58,035 nucleotides of DNA from JAOAFX01 sp965649105 (GCA_965649105.1 CBFGJP010000004.1:1-58035); one strand, 5' to 3'. Positions 26,477 through 34,767 are shown, counted from the first letter of the stretch. Notes: a model not told the origin generated them from the sequence alone. A program made the numbers and translations.

Positions 26477-26603
26477 AAATTTTTCCTAATTGCACCTGCC
26501 ATTTCCTATAGCGTTTATCCGAATTATAAGGGGGAAAAATACCCTTTTCCATTTCACCCAAATTTGAAATTTCTATCACCGAGTTGAACATATTATAAGC
26601 CAT
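26460..26603 (-). CDS. 47-aa small protein at the head of the restriction-modification operon
   Basis: A 48-codon frame from ATG 26603 to TAG 26460. It begins MAYNMFNSVIEISNLGEM, continues with KGIFPPYNSDKRYRKW and ends GKIYEEKI. The ATG lies 8 nt after the -10 box of a perfect promoter, the same geometry as the confirmed long genes here, and its last 17 nt overlap the methyltransferase start. No helix-turn-helix or other domain is recognised, so it does not look like a classical C-protein regulator. It could be a translational coupler, a regulator of a new kind, or a chance frame inside the leader. Confidence 0.5.
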   Translation of the reverse strand: MAYNMFNSVIEISNLGEMEKGIFPPYNSDKRYRKWQVQLGKIYEEKI

Positions 26604-26611
26604 TCCATATT

Positions 26612-26639
26612 ATTATATCTGTTACGAGTTACTTGTCAA
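26612..26639 (-). promoter_or_regulatory. Promoter of the restriction-modification operon
   Basis: Minus-strand TTGACA (26634-26639) and TATAAT (26612-26617) with 16 bp between them. The predicted start is near 26604, about 128 nt before the methyltransferase ATG but directly at the ATG of the 47-aa frame. Confidence 0.75.
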
Positions 26640-26656
26640 TAGATAGGGCTAATAAG

Positions 26657-26900
26657 GCGGTTAGAAACCGCTCCTATAGAATCGTTATTCGTTATATGGT
26701 TTCGCAGCCTGTATCATTATACAGCTTCGTTAATCGGCGCATAAGCAAGACGATGCATCTAATAATATTATGGTCAAGAAACCTTTTTTGCAGAAGGAAA
26801 GGTGTAGGGGCCGCTCCCAGCGGCGATAATGAATCGTGGTAAGGAGTGTTCGATAAACAACCCCTGATGAAAATCAGGGTTGCACTGCTACGATTTTTAT
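26657..26900. repeat. REP-like hairpins and dispersed repeat between the RM operon and the TonB receptor gene
   Basis: Three hairpins: 26657-26671 (GCGGTT-AGA-AACCGC), 26810-26824 (GCCGCT-CCC-AGCGGC) and 26862-26879 (CCCTGAT-GAAA-ATCAGGG). Read on the minus strand the first has a TATAGG-type 5' flank and the third GTAG; read on the plus strand the second is preceded by TGTAGGG. The CTACG and TTCGTCCAG sequence after the third repeats the pattern at 20.9 kb. Between the first two lies a copy of the spacer element (26680-26715). No gene is seen in 26640-26930. Confidence 0.65.
26680..26715. repeat. Dispersed spacer element, copy 1
   Basis: Contains GGTTTCGCAGCCTGTATC at 26698-26715. It is matched with two mismatches by the reverse complement of 49930-49947 and with three by 50671-50688. 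The preceding AATCGTTATTCGTTATATGG matches 42596-42615 with four mismatches. Confidence 0.6.
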
Positions 26901-26933
26901 TCGTCCAGTGAAAACTGATGATACTTTTAACTA

Positions 26934-26961
26934 TGGACATTTCCTGATATAAAAATATAAT
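26934..26961 (+). promoter_or_regulatory. Promoter of the TonB-dependent receptor gene
   Basis: TGGACA (26934-26939), 16-bp spacer, TATAAT (26956-26961). Unlike most others here, 24 nt separate the -10 from the ATG, so a short leader with a weak AAGAG ribosome-binding sequence is expected. Confidence 0.65.
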
Positions 26962-26985
26962 TGAAAAATCAATAAGAGTAATAAT

Positions 26986-29748
26986 ATGCGGATATTCTTT
27001 TTTGCAATTTTCATTATAACCCTTTTCTCATTCCAATTTCTTGTTGCTGAAGAATACGGAAGAATTGCCGGGAATGTGGTTGATGCAAAAACAGGTGAGC
27101 CAATAATTGGCGCAGATGTGTGTATAATGGAAGGTGCATTAGGTACAGCATCAGATGAAAAGGGAAATTACCAGATATTAAATGTCCCACCCGGTGACTA
27201 TTGTGTTACAGCAAGTTATATCGGCTATGAATCAGTATCCGTTGATAAAGTTTTGGTTGAACCAAATAAAACGACTTTTTTAAATTTCAAACTGAAATCA
27301 GTCCCTTTAGGGATTGATATCTTACCGGTGATAGCCCACCCACCAATGATTCATTTATTCCAAAGTTCAAATGCCACTAACAAAAAAACTGATGAAATCC
27401 AACGATTGCCGATTATATCCTTTGACGATTTCTTGAGAATCCAGCAGAGTGTCGTGGAGACTGATTCTGGATTTCATATCAGAGGCGGGAGAGTATATGA
27501 TACAAAATATTATCTTGATGGCATTTTAATGGAAATTCCAAATCTCGGAAGGCCGCCGGGTCAAATCAACGAAGAAAGTATAGATGAAGTTTCTATCGTT
27601 GACGGTGGATTATATGCCGAGCATGGTGATGCCCCGGCGGTCATCAATATAACGACGAAGTCGGGAAATAACGTCCGCCATTCTGGTAATGTCAGTTGGC
27701 TAACTGATGATATAGTTCAGAACAAAAAATTTGATTATGGATATAATGACTGCAACTTTTTGTTCAATGGTCCATTGCCATTAAGAAGGCTTAGATATCT
27801 TTTATCAGGTGAATGGAATTCCACAGATTCATATCAACCTGCAAAATACAGGGTCTATTCTCCAGGAAATGAATATCGCCTCTTTGGAAAGTTATCCTAT
27901 TATCTACCCAACGCAAGAGGGAAATTTGACATCCTGGGATTCAGAACCCGAGAGCAATTTGTATATTACATTCCCACCGGGGAAAATGCAGGTGCATTTA
28001 AATATCTTGAAAATAAGCCGATGATGAGAACCAAATACCATATTATCTCAGGCAATTTTAGTTATATGTTTAATCCATGGACCCTTGCTTCTATAAGTCT
28101 GGGCTTTACCCACTTTGACCGGGTCTTTGGACCCCGGGATTACCAATGGGAGCAGGATAACAATTACAAATGGTATGATGATTACCGTCTAAAATTTGAA
28201 GAATTACTTGATTTGCTAAATGATAAAGAATATAAAATACATTCTGCTTCGCCGCGCGAAATTTTGATTGAAGGAATCCATCTTATATGCAAAAATTATG
28301 GAGTAGAAGCTCTGCGTAAATGTCCTTATGGAATAGAAGGATTATTCTACACTGTAGGAGATTATCCTGTCTGGAGATACTGGTATAATGATGACTGGCA
28401 GATTCATACAAAGATTGAATATGCTTATGGTAAATATCATGATTTCAAGGCGGGCATTGATTTTATTAAATATGACCTCAGATACTACAATCGGACACTT
28501 CCACCTCTTTCAGAAACCAATCCTGATTTCAACTTTTATGAACGGACTCCATATAAAACCTCGGGCTTTTTCCAGGATAAGATAGATATTGAAAGTCTGA
28601 GTGCCAATTTAGGAATTAGATTTGACTTTTTTGACGCTAATGTTTGCACATTCAAAATTCCTGAAAATATCCGGGGCGATACTCTAACCTATGCCGAGAA
28701 AATATTAACCATTTCCCCGCGTATTGGATTTTCGCTACCTATAACCGCACGGCAAAAATTACATTTTAGTTATTCCCACTATAATAATATTCCAAAATTT
28801 GATTATTTATATAGCACAAGTGATACAGCAGTTATTAGACTTCTGTTATTAAGATATAGATCAGGAATCAGTAATATTTCGTTAAAGCCAGAAAAGACAG
28901 TTGCTTATGAATTTGGTTTTGAAAATATATTTAGCGAGTTTTTATTATTTAGTTTGAATCTTTTTTATAAAGACATATTTAATGCGGTAGAATTGAGAAA
29001 AGTCACAGCCTTACCTGAACCATATTATCAATACTTTAACGATGGAAGGTATAATATAAAGGGACTGGAACTTGCACTGATTAAAAGGCTGGTCTACTTT
29101 TGGAGTTTTGATTTAAATTATACACTACAATTTGCTGAAGGAACGAGTGCCTGGGCACATCAGTTATATTATGAATCTGATACAATACCTCCTGCAATTG
29201 ATTATCCACTTGATTATGATGAGCGGCATAACATAAAAATAAATATTGATTTTCAGAGCCCGGAGAATTTTTTTATAAAACTTCTGCGTAATCTTATAAG
29301 TTCTGTTGTTTTTAGTTATCATTCTGGGCACCCCTACACGCCACTTGATTTTTCAGGAGATAGAATTGGCAATGTCAATTCAGAACGAATGCCCAGTTAC
29401 TGGAATATTGACTTGAAATTAAGTAAAAAAGTGAGAGTGAAGAATATATCTCTTGTGCTCACTGGATTGGTCAATAATCTATTTAATACAAGGCAGATTA
29501 CCAAAGTCTATCCAACAACGGGAGACCCTGAAGACCCCGGCTATTTTGAACCTTCTCTCGGTGAATTTGATTTTATTCCTATAACAAGTCCTCATTACTC
29601 ACCACAGGTTGACCACAGCCACGATGGGCTGATGACACCTGAGGAGATGAAGGCTGAATATATGTCTGCCCTTAACGACCTCTATGCCAATCCTGCATAC
29701 TACAGAAATCCTTTTCGTATAAAATTGGGAGTAGGTATTGAATTCTGA
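26986..29748 (+). CDS. TonB-dependent receptor with N-terminal carboxypeptidase-regulatory-like domain
   Basis: 920 aa. Signal peptide about 1-21 (FFAIFIITLFSFQFLVA). A CarboxypepD_reg-like/CNA-B fold spans about 25-107 (GRIAGNVVDAKTGEPIIGAD, GNYQILNVPPGDYCV), then the plug domain at about 120-230 (FHIRGGRVYDTKYYLDGI; SIVDGGLYAEHGDAPAVINI), then a long barrel of alternating strands. It ends NPFRIKLGVGIEF with a terminal Phe as expected for BAM recognition. Such receptors import large or complexed ligands or carry signals. No TonB/ExbBD and no SusD-like partner is adjacent, so the ligand is unknown. Confidence 0.9.
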   Translation: MRIFFFAIFIITLFSFQFLVAEEYGRIAGNVVDAKTGEPIIGADVCIMEGALGTASDEKGNYQILNVPPGDYCVTASYIGYESVSVDKVLVEPNKTTFLNFKLKSVPLGIDILPVIAHPPMIHLFQSSNATNKKTDEIQRLPIISFDDFLRIQQSVVETDSGFHIRGGRVYDTKYYLDGILMEIPNLGRPPGQINEESIDEVSIVDGGLYAEHGDAPAVINITTKSGNNVRHSGNVSWLTDDIVQNKKFDYGYNDCNFLFNGPLPLRRLRYLLSGEWNSTDSYQPAKYRVYSPGNEYRLFGKLSYYLPNARGKFDILGFRTREQFVYYIPTGENAGAFKYLENKPMMRTKYHIISGNFSYMFNPWTLASISLGFTHFDRVFGPRDYQWEQDNNYKWYDDYRLKFEELLDLLNDKEYKIHSASPREILIEGIHLICKNYGVEALRKCPYGIEGLFYTVGDYPVWRYWYNDDWQIHTKIEYAYGKYHDFKAGIDFIKYDLRYYNRTLPPLSETNPDFNFYERTPYKTSGFFQDKIDIESLSANLGIRFDFFDANVCTFKIPENIRGDTLTYAEKILTISPRIGFSLPITARQKLHFSYSHYNNIPKFDYLYSTSDTAVIRLLLLRYRSGISNISLKPEKTVAYEFGFENIFSEFLLFSLNLFYKDIFNAVELRKVTALPEPYYQYFNDGRYNIKGLELALIKRLVYFWSFDLNYTLQFAEGTSAWAHQLYYESDTIPPAIDYPLDYDERHNIKINIDFQSPENFFIKLLRNLISSVVFSYHSGHPYTPLDFSGDRIGNVNSERMPSYWNIDLKLSKKVRVKNISLVLTGLVNNLFNTRQITKVYPTTGDPEDPGYFEPSLGEFDFIPITSPHYSPQVDHSHDGLMTPEEMKAEYMSALNDLYANPAYYRNPFRIKLGVGIEF

Positions 29749-29771
29749 CCGCTTCTTTATTGCTACCCACC

Positions 29772-29800
29772 TTGATTTTATCGTTCCATTATTTTATAAT
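29772..29800 (+). promoter_or_regulatory. Promoter of the arsR-like gene
   Basis: TTGATT (29772-29777), 17-bp spacer, TATAAT (29795-29800); the -10 lies inside the operator palindrome 29784-29823, so repressor binding would block RNA polymerase. Confidence 0.7.
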
Positions 29801-29823
29801 AATAAAATAATTTAATAATGGAA
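29784..29823. promoter_or_regulatory. Operator O1 (inverted repeat) for the ArsR-type regulator
   Basis: Perfect 10-bp arms TTCCATTATT (29784-29793) and AATAATGGAA (29814-29823) separated by 20 bp. It spans the -10 box and ends immediately before the Shine-Dalgarno of the regulator gene, implying autorepression. Confidence 0.7.
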
Positions 29824-29833
29824 TGGAGGTAAA

Positions 29834-30151
29834 ATGAGAATTGTTGAGAAGAAGTTTAGAGGTTCATTAATATGCAGGGTTTTATGTTATCCTATATCTT
29901 ACGGGATTGTTAAATTGTTGCTTGAAAGAGGGAAAATGAGTCTTGAGGAAATTTCTAAGGAGATTCAGAGAACAAAGGCAGCAGCCTGTTTTCAATTAAC
30001 TAAACTGCGGCTGGCAAATCTCATAAGGTATGAAAGAATTGGCAAAAAGACATTATACTGGGTTAAATATCCTGATGAGGTAGAGGAAATCTTAAACGCC
30101 TGTGATTTACTTGTAAGCCGTATCTCGCGCCGTTTAGATAAAGATTTTTAA
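29834..30151 (+). CDS. ArsR-type winged-helix transcriptional regulator
   Basis: 105 aa. Winged helix-turn-helix of the ArsR/SmtB style: SLEEISKEIQRTKAAACFQLTKLRLANLIRYERIGKKTLYWVKYP places the recognition helix at about 48-63 and the wing at 67-80. Cysteines lie at CRVLC near the N-terminus, in the recognition-helix region (AAACF) and at NACDLL, but the classical ELCVCDL metal site of ArsR is absent, so the effector is unknown. A strong Shine-Dalgarno (GGAGG, 4-nt gap) is present. Matching palindromes before and after the gene suggest it represses itself and the downstream DASS transporter. Confidence 0.8.
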   Translation: MRIVEKKFRGSLICRVLCYPISYGIVKLLLERGKMSLEEISKEIQRTKAAACFQLTKLRLANLIRYERIGKKTLYWVKYPDEVEEILNACDLLVSRISRRLDKDF

Positions 30152-30166
30152 TTATTTTATTTATTA

Positions 30167-30194
30167 TTCCAATATTAAATAATAAATAATGGAA
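30167..30194. promoter_or_regulatory. Operator O2, downstream of the regulator gene
   Basis: Arms TTCCAATATT (30167-30176; one mismatch to O1) and AATAATGGAA (30185-30194; identical to O1) separated by only 8 bp, against 20 bp in O1. Located between the regulator gene and the transporter gene. Confidence 0.6.
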
Positions 30195-30306
30195 TGATAG
30201 ATTGATAAATTGGGGTGAGGTATGAGAGATTGTTTAGAACTAATAGGTGATACTGGATGAGTAGATAAACCAAAAAGAGTAAAAAGACTGAGGAGATAAA
30301 ATGTGC

Positions 30307-30334
30307 TTGACATCTATTAGAAACTAAATATGAT
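30307..30334 (+). promoter_or_regulatory. Leaderless promoter of the DASS transporter gene
   Basis: TTGACA (30307-30312), 16-bp spacer, TATGAT (30329-30334), then 7 nt to the ATG at 30342. An overlapping TATAAT at 30334-30339 has a 21-bp spacing and is less likely. Confidence 0.65.
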
Positions 30335-30341
30335 ATAATAA

Positions 30342-31850
30342 ATGCAAGAGATAGAAGAGAAGATTTCGCCAGCAGAGGAAAGATTTGAGAGGATTAGAAA
30401 AAATATCGGATTTTTTCTCGGCCCTGTTGTATTTGTAGTATTTTTACTACTTCCAATGTCCAGCCTTTCAAGAAATGCCCATTTTTTATCAGCGATATTA
30501 GGATGGGTTGTGGTATGGTGGATTACTGAGCCGGTTCCAATACCGATTACCGCTCTTTTAGGAACTGCGCTATGTGTGATAATGGGTGTTGACAGTATGA
30601 AGAAGATATTTGCACCATTCGCTGACCCGATTATCTTTTTATTTATCGGTAGTTTTATCATTGCCCGGGCAATGATGGTGCATAGACTTGACCGCAGATT
30701 TGCCTTTCAGATCTTGTCTATTCCGGGTATTGGTAAAAGCAGTAATCTGATTCTTTTTACACTCGGACTTATTGCAGTCTTAATATCAATGTGGGTGAGT
30801 AACACTGCAACTACGGCAATGTTGTATCCAATTGGTCTGGGCATTCTCAACACGATTGCTCAACTCCATTCAAAAGATGTAAAAAAATTAAGATATTCAA
30901 CGGGATTAATGCTTATCATTGCCTATGGTGCGTCGGTCGGTGGGATTGGCACACCGGTGGGCACACCTCCCAATTTAATCGGCATTGGATTGATTAAGGA
31001 ACTTCTGGGTAAGAATGTTACATTCTTTAGATGGATGCTTTTTGCAATACCGATGGTTGTGATAATGTATACAGGTTTATTTTTATTACTTAGATTATTA
31101 CTTCCGCCTGAATTCAAAGAACTCTCTGGTATTGATGAATATGTAGCAAGGGAAAAGCAATCGATGGGCAGGATTTCAAAAGGGGAGAGGAATGTTTTGA
31201 TTGCATTTTTGATAACGGTCTTTTTATGGGTCTTTCCGGGTATACTGGCAATAATTTTTGGCTCCGATGCTCAAATCTGTAAATGGTGGGAGGCGCATAT
31301 ACCAGAAGGGCTCTCTGCAATCATCGGTGCACTGATTTTATTTGTCTTGCCTTTGGACTGGAAGGAAAGAAGATGGACAATTACCTGGAAAGAGGCTGTA
31401 GAAATTGATTGGGGAACAATTCTTTTGTTTGGTGGTGGACTTTCTTTAGGAAGTCTGATGTTTTCAACGGGTCTGGCTGAGAATATTGGAAAAGGGATTC
31501 TGAGTCTCACCGGTGCAAAGAGTCTTTTTGCCATAACTGCAATCTCAATTCTGCTGGCGATTATCACCAGCGAACTTACCTCAAACACTGCCTCAGCGAA
31601 TATGGTGATTCCGATTATGATTTCGCTTTCAACTGCAGCAGGTGTAAATCCTTTGATACCTGCACTCGGTGCCTGCCTTGGTGCTAGTTATGGATTTATG
31701 CTACCGGTATCTACTCCACCGAATGCGATAATCTATGGCTCAGGTTATGTGCCGATTACAAGGATGATAAGGGCAGGAGTAATCTTTGACTTTTTAGGAT
31801 TTCTGATAATCCTTGCGGGGGTATTTCTAATCCTGCCATTGCTGGGATAG
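30342..31850 (+). CDS. DASS (SLC13) family sodium/anion symporter
   Basis: 502 aa inner-membrane transporter of the divalent anion:Na+ symporter family (dicarboxylates, citrate, sulfate, phosphate). About 11-13 hydrophobic segments are evident. The two signature SNT motifs that shape the substrate and sodium site in VcINDY are present, in VSNTATTAM near 155 and TSNTASANM near 413, each followed by a Pro-rich helix (PTG/PVGTPPN and PVSTPPNAI). The N-terminal 35 residues are charged and cytosolic. The start at 30342 fits the leaderless promoter. Location beside an ArsR-type regulator and operator O2 suggests ligand-controlled anion uptake or efflux; the substrate is unknown. Confidence 0.9.
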   Translation: MQEIEEKISPAEERFERIRKNIGFFLGPVVFVVFLLLPMSSLSRNAHFLSAILGWVVVWWITEPVPIPITALLGTALCVIMGVDSMKKIFAPFADPIIFLFIGSFIIARAMMVHRLDRRFAFQILSIPGIGKSSNLILFTLGLIAVLISMWVSNTATTAMLYPIGLGILNTIAQLHSKDVKKLRYSTGLMLIIAYGASVGGIGTPVGTPPNLIGIGLIKELLGKNVTFFRWMLFAIPMVVIMYTGLFLLLRLLLPPEFKELSGIDEYVAREKQSMGRISKGERNVLIAFLITVFLWVFPGILAIIFGSDAQICKWWEAHIPEGLSAIIGALILFVLPLDWKERRWTITWKEAVEIDWGTILLFGGGLSLGSLMFSTGLAENIGKGILSLTGAKSLFAITAISILLAIITSELTSNTASANMVIPIMISLSTAAGVNPLIPALGACLGASYGFMLPVSTPPNAIIYGSGYVPITRMIRAGVIFDFLGFLIILAGVFLILPLLG

Positions 31851-33556
31851 AACTGTATGAAGATAATTTTTTACTCTTTTTTTGTAGTAAACTTCCTCTT
31901 TGCAGGGAATTTTATTTTTAATGGGAATTTTGAAGATTCGCTCAATTACTGGAATCCCTATGCACAGGGAGAGACATATACCATAAATACAGACAAAATT
32001 TATGAAGAAGACCCGGATTCAGAGGTCTATATAGGAAGGCTTGACCGATTTTTGACCGCAATATCCCAGGTCTGTTATGTTCCGGATTTAGACCTCAATC
32101 TTTCATTTAAGGCAAAGATAGTCGCCCAATGCTCAGATACATCACACCCTTCCCCTGCTGTCGCCGCAATCATTATCTCTTATCTTGACATTAATGATAA
32201 TGTCCATGGGGAGACGAGATTGTTCAATTATTGTGATACACTTTACTGGACACCATCACCCACAGTCCATTTAATAGAACTTGGTGACACAAACTGGATT
32301 GTTGATACGATAAATATTGTTGAAGAATTACAGAATCTTCCTGGTGTCAATCTTTTAGATATTCGTAAATTGAGGATAACATTACTCGGTCAATCCTATG
32401 GATGTTGACCATACCATGCAGAGGCGAAGGTCTTCGCCGATGATATAAGCCTTTCATACCCGGACAATTCTGCCCATTGCACCCTGATTTCATATTTTAT
32501 TGATGACTCTTCGGGAAATTGTAACGGCATTTTAGACCCGGGTGAGGAAGTGGAACTTTTCTATAAATTAAAGAATGTTGGTGGGGTTGATATTCAGAAT
32601 TTAACAGGTATCCTGACAACTTCATCACCGTATCTTACGATTACAAATGGCAGTGCATATTTCGGTGCTGTTTTTATTGATTCCCTGATAGAAAATTCAT
32701 CTTCTTTCAGACTTCTCGCATTGCTTAATGCACCCCAGGGAACCTATGACTATCTTGATTTGATATTGAGCGAAAATTCCGGGGTTGTTGATACGGTCAG
32801 GATAAAAATCATAATTGGTAAGAGGGATTATTTTATCTGGGACCCGGACCGAAATAATTCAAGCGGTCCTTTGATACATTCAACACTCCAGAATCTTGGA
32901 TATGTTGGTGATTATGCTGGTGCACAATTCAATTCATTTGAGCACTTAAGAAATTATAGGTCGCTCTTTATCTGCACAGGTGTGGCGTATGAAAATTATG
33001 TTTTATTCAAGGATTGTTATGAAGTTGCAAAGGTTGTGGATTTTATAAATCAGGGGGGATGTGTATATCTTGAAGGTGGAGAATGCTGGGCATTTGACCC
33101 TTTTGTAATGTCCGGTTTCAATTTCAACCCTTATTTTGGTATCAAACCGATAAACGATGGATATACCAATATGGGACCGATTGAGGGTGTAAATAACACA
33201 TTTACTCAAGGGATGAATTTTAGATATCAGGGTGAGAACTTTTATCTTGATGTGATTGATTCAACAGGCAGAGGTTTCAGGATTTTCCATGACCAGGATG
33301 ACGATTATTATTGTGGGGTGGCAAATATTGGCAATGGTTATAGGACAGTCGGTGTTTCATTTGAACTTTCCGGACTTATGGATAACGATTCATCAACAAA
33401 GGCAATCTTGTTTGATTCAATAATGCATTTCTTCGGGATAAATCTTGAGGGTATTGAAGATTTAACAAATTCGCAATTCGCAATCCGAAATTCGCAATTA
33501 TTATCGGTCTATCCAAATCCATTCTGTGAAAAGACTGAAATCATATGCCGGTTGCC

Positions 33557-33633
33557 TGATGCCGGATGCCAGATGCCTGATACCCGATACCCGATGCCTG
33601 ATGCCAGATACCGGATGCCTGATACCAGATGCC
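33557..33633. repeat. Heptamer tandem repeat NGATRCC, 11 copies
   Basis: Eleven uninterrupted 7-nt units (tgatgcc, ggatgcc, agatgcc, tgatacc, cgatacc, cgatgcc, tgatgcc, agatacc, ggatgcc, tgatacc, agatgcc). Positions 2-4 and 6-7 are fixed; position 1 is free and position 5 is a purine. It is translated as a 7-residue repeat of MPDTRYP type inside the linker of the sorting domain. Confidence 0.9.
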
Positions 33634-33722
33634 GGATTTCAGATTATCCCGTATCCCATATCTCATATCTCCAATCAGCTACTTTGAAGATCTATGATGT
33701 ATCTGGAAGGTTGGTCAAATCA

Positions 33723-33754
33723 TTTAACCATTTAACCAATTCTCCATTTAACCA
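33723..33754. repeat. Octamer tandem repeat in sorting-domain coding sequence
   Basis: TTTAACCA, TTTAACCA, ATTCTCCA, TTTAACCA: the plus-strand counterpart of the arrays at 16981-17012 and 18803-18834, at the same place in the sorting domain. Confidence 0.8.
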
Positions 33755-33906
33755 GGTTGTCTGGTTTGGTGATGATGATGCAGGTCGTCTTGTTCCTGCT
33801 GGTGTTTATTTTGTGCGGCTTGAGGCAGGTGGTTTCAGACAGACCGAAAAGGCATTACTTTTGAGATGATAGGAAATTTTGGGCAGGAGTTGGGTATAGA
33901 GATTTT

Positions 33907-34761
33907 TTATCTTCGCAGGGATTTTTTTAAACCATTGATCATATCTTCCACTTCGCAAGTGGAAATAAGGCGGCACAGTCTTTCTTCATATTTTATTGCC
34001 TGATTATAGCCCCTATCTATCGCCTCTTTTGCCTTTTCAAATTGACTCAAACCAATGCCGGATGTATCAATATCTATCCAGATTCCTTTTTTCATTTGCT
34101 TAATATCATATTCAATCAGTCTTGAACTTATTAAATCAAATGTTTTGATGAAAATGTCTTTTATATTATATCTTTTTTTAGACTCTTGCCCTGCTGAAAT
34201 CTTTAATTGTGGATATTCAAATCGCCGTAAGACATTTACGGCAATAATCTTCTTTGCACCCAGATTTATTGCCACATCCACCGGGACCGGATTGATAAAT
34301 CCACCATCAATCAAAATTCTGCCATTATATTTATTTGGGGTAAAGAAAACTGGAATTGCGATTGAAGACCTTATTGCCTGAATCAGGTTTCCCCGGTCAA
34401 TAATAATTTCTGCATTCTCTTCTATGTCGGTTGCCACTGCCGCATATCTTATTGGTAATTCTTCAATTTTAACATCACCAAGGTACGGCTTTAAGAATCT
34501 GACAATATTTACTCCATCAATAAATCCCCTCTTGGAAATGTGAAATTTAAATAATCGTTTCTTCTTTTTCTTATCTATCTGCAGTGCAATCTCTTCCATT
34601 TCTTTTGCGCTGAATCCCTTTGCATAGAATCCGCCAATGAGTGAACCCATACTCGCCCCGACGACAATATCGGGTCTTATACTCAATTCTTCAAGTAATT
34701 TTATCAACCCAATATGGGCATATCCTTTTGCTGCACCACCCCCAAGAACTAACCCGAGCAT
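33907..34761 (-). CDS. Patatin-like phospholipase (RssA/NTE type)
   Basis: 284-aa serine lipid acyl hydrolase. The oxyanion-hole loop GGGAAKG is at 7-13, the nucleophile elbow GASMGS has Ser37, and the catalytic DGG has Asp152 (ILIDGGFINPVP). It is close to the RssA/YchK subgroup and has no signal peptide or transmembrane segment, so it is probably cytosolic and membrane-associated, acting on phospholipid or lysophospholipid. The ATG at 34761 is 6 nt from a -10 box (leaderless). It is transcribed divergently from plsC, so two lipid-metabolism genes share a 54-nt promoter region. Confidence 0.9.
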   Translation of the reverse strand: MLGLVLGGGAAKGYAHIGLIKLLEELSIRPDIVVGASMGSLIGGFYAKGFSAKEMEEIALQIDKKKKKRLFKFHISKRGFIDGVNIVRFLKPYLGDVKIEELPIRYAAVATDIEENAEIIIDRGNLIQAIRSSIAIPVFFTPNKYNGRILIDGGFINPVPVDVAINLGAKKIIAVNVLRRFEYPQLKISAGQESKKRYNIKDIFIKTFDLISSRLIEYDIKQMKKGIWIDIDTSGIGLSQFEKAKEAIDRGYNQAIKYEERLCRLISTCEVEDMINGLKKSLRR

Positions 34762-34767
34762 ATTGGT

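Larger units (their letters stand above)
31857..33869 (+). pseudogene. T9SS-type secreted protein interrupted by an in-frame TGA
   Basis: One reading frame of 671 codons with a single TGA at 32406-32408. The first part (31857-32408) has a signal peptide (IIFYSFFVVNFLFAG) and a carbohydrate-binding-like domain (FIFNGNFEDSLNYWNPY). After the TGA the same frame continues without a new start signal (PYHAEAKVFADDISLSYPDN) through a DUF11/CARDB-like stretch near 32530-32800 and an Asp-rich beta domain. It ends in a sorting domain (SVYPNPF, YDVSGRLVKSF, GDDDAGRLVPAGVYFVRLE). The TGA stands where TGG (Trp) would fit the sequence (SYGC-W-PYHAE). TGA is used as a normal stop elsewhere here, so this is a nonsense mutation or sequencing error rather than recoding. 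If intact, it is a 670-aa surface protein. It starts 6 nt after the DASS stop. Confidence 0.7.

Noticed and set aside
32406..32408. TGA read as tryptophan (alternative genetic code) or selenocysteine
   Set aside because: TGA ends many genes here at the expected places (for example 15000-15002), no SECIS-like hairpin is evident, and only this one frame would need recoding.
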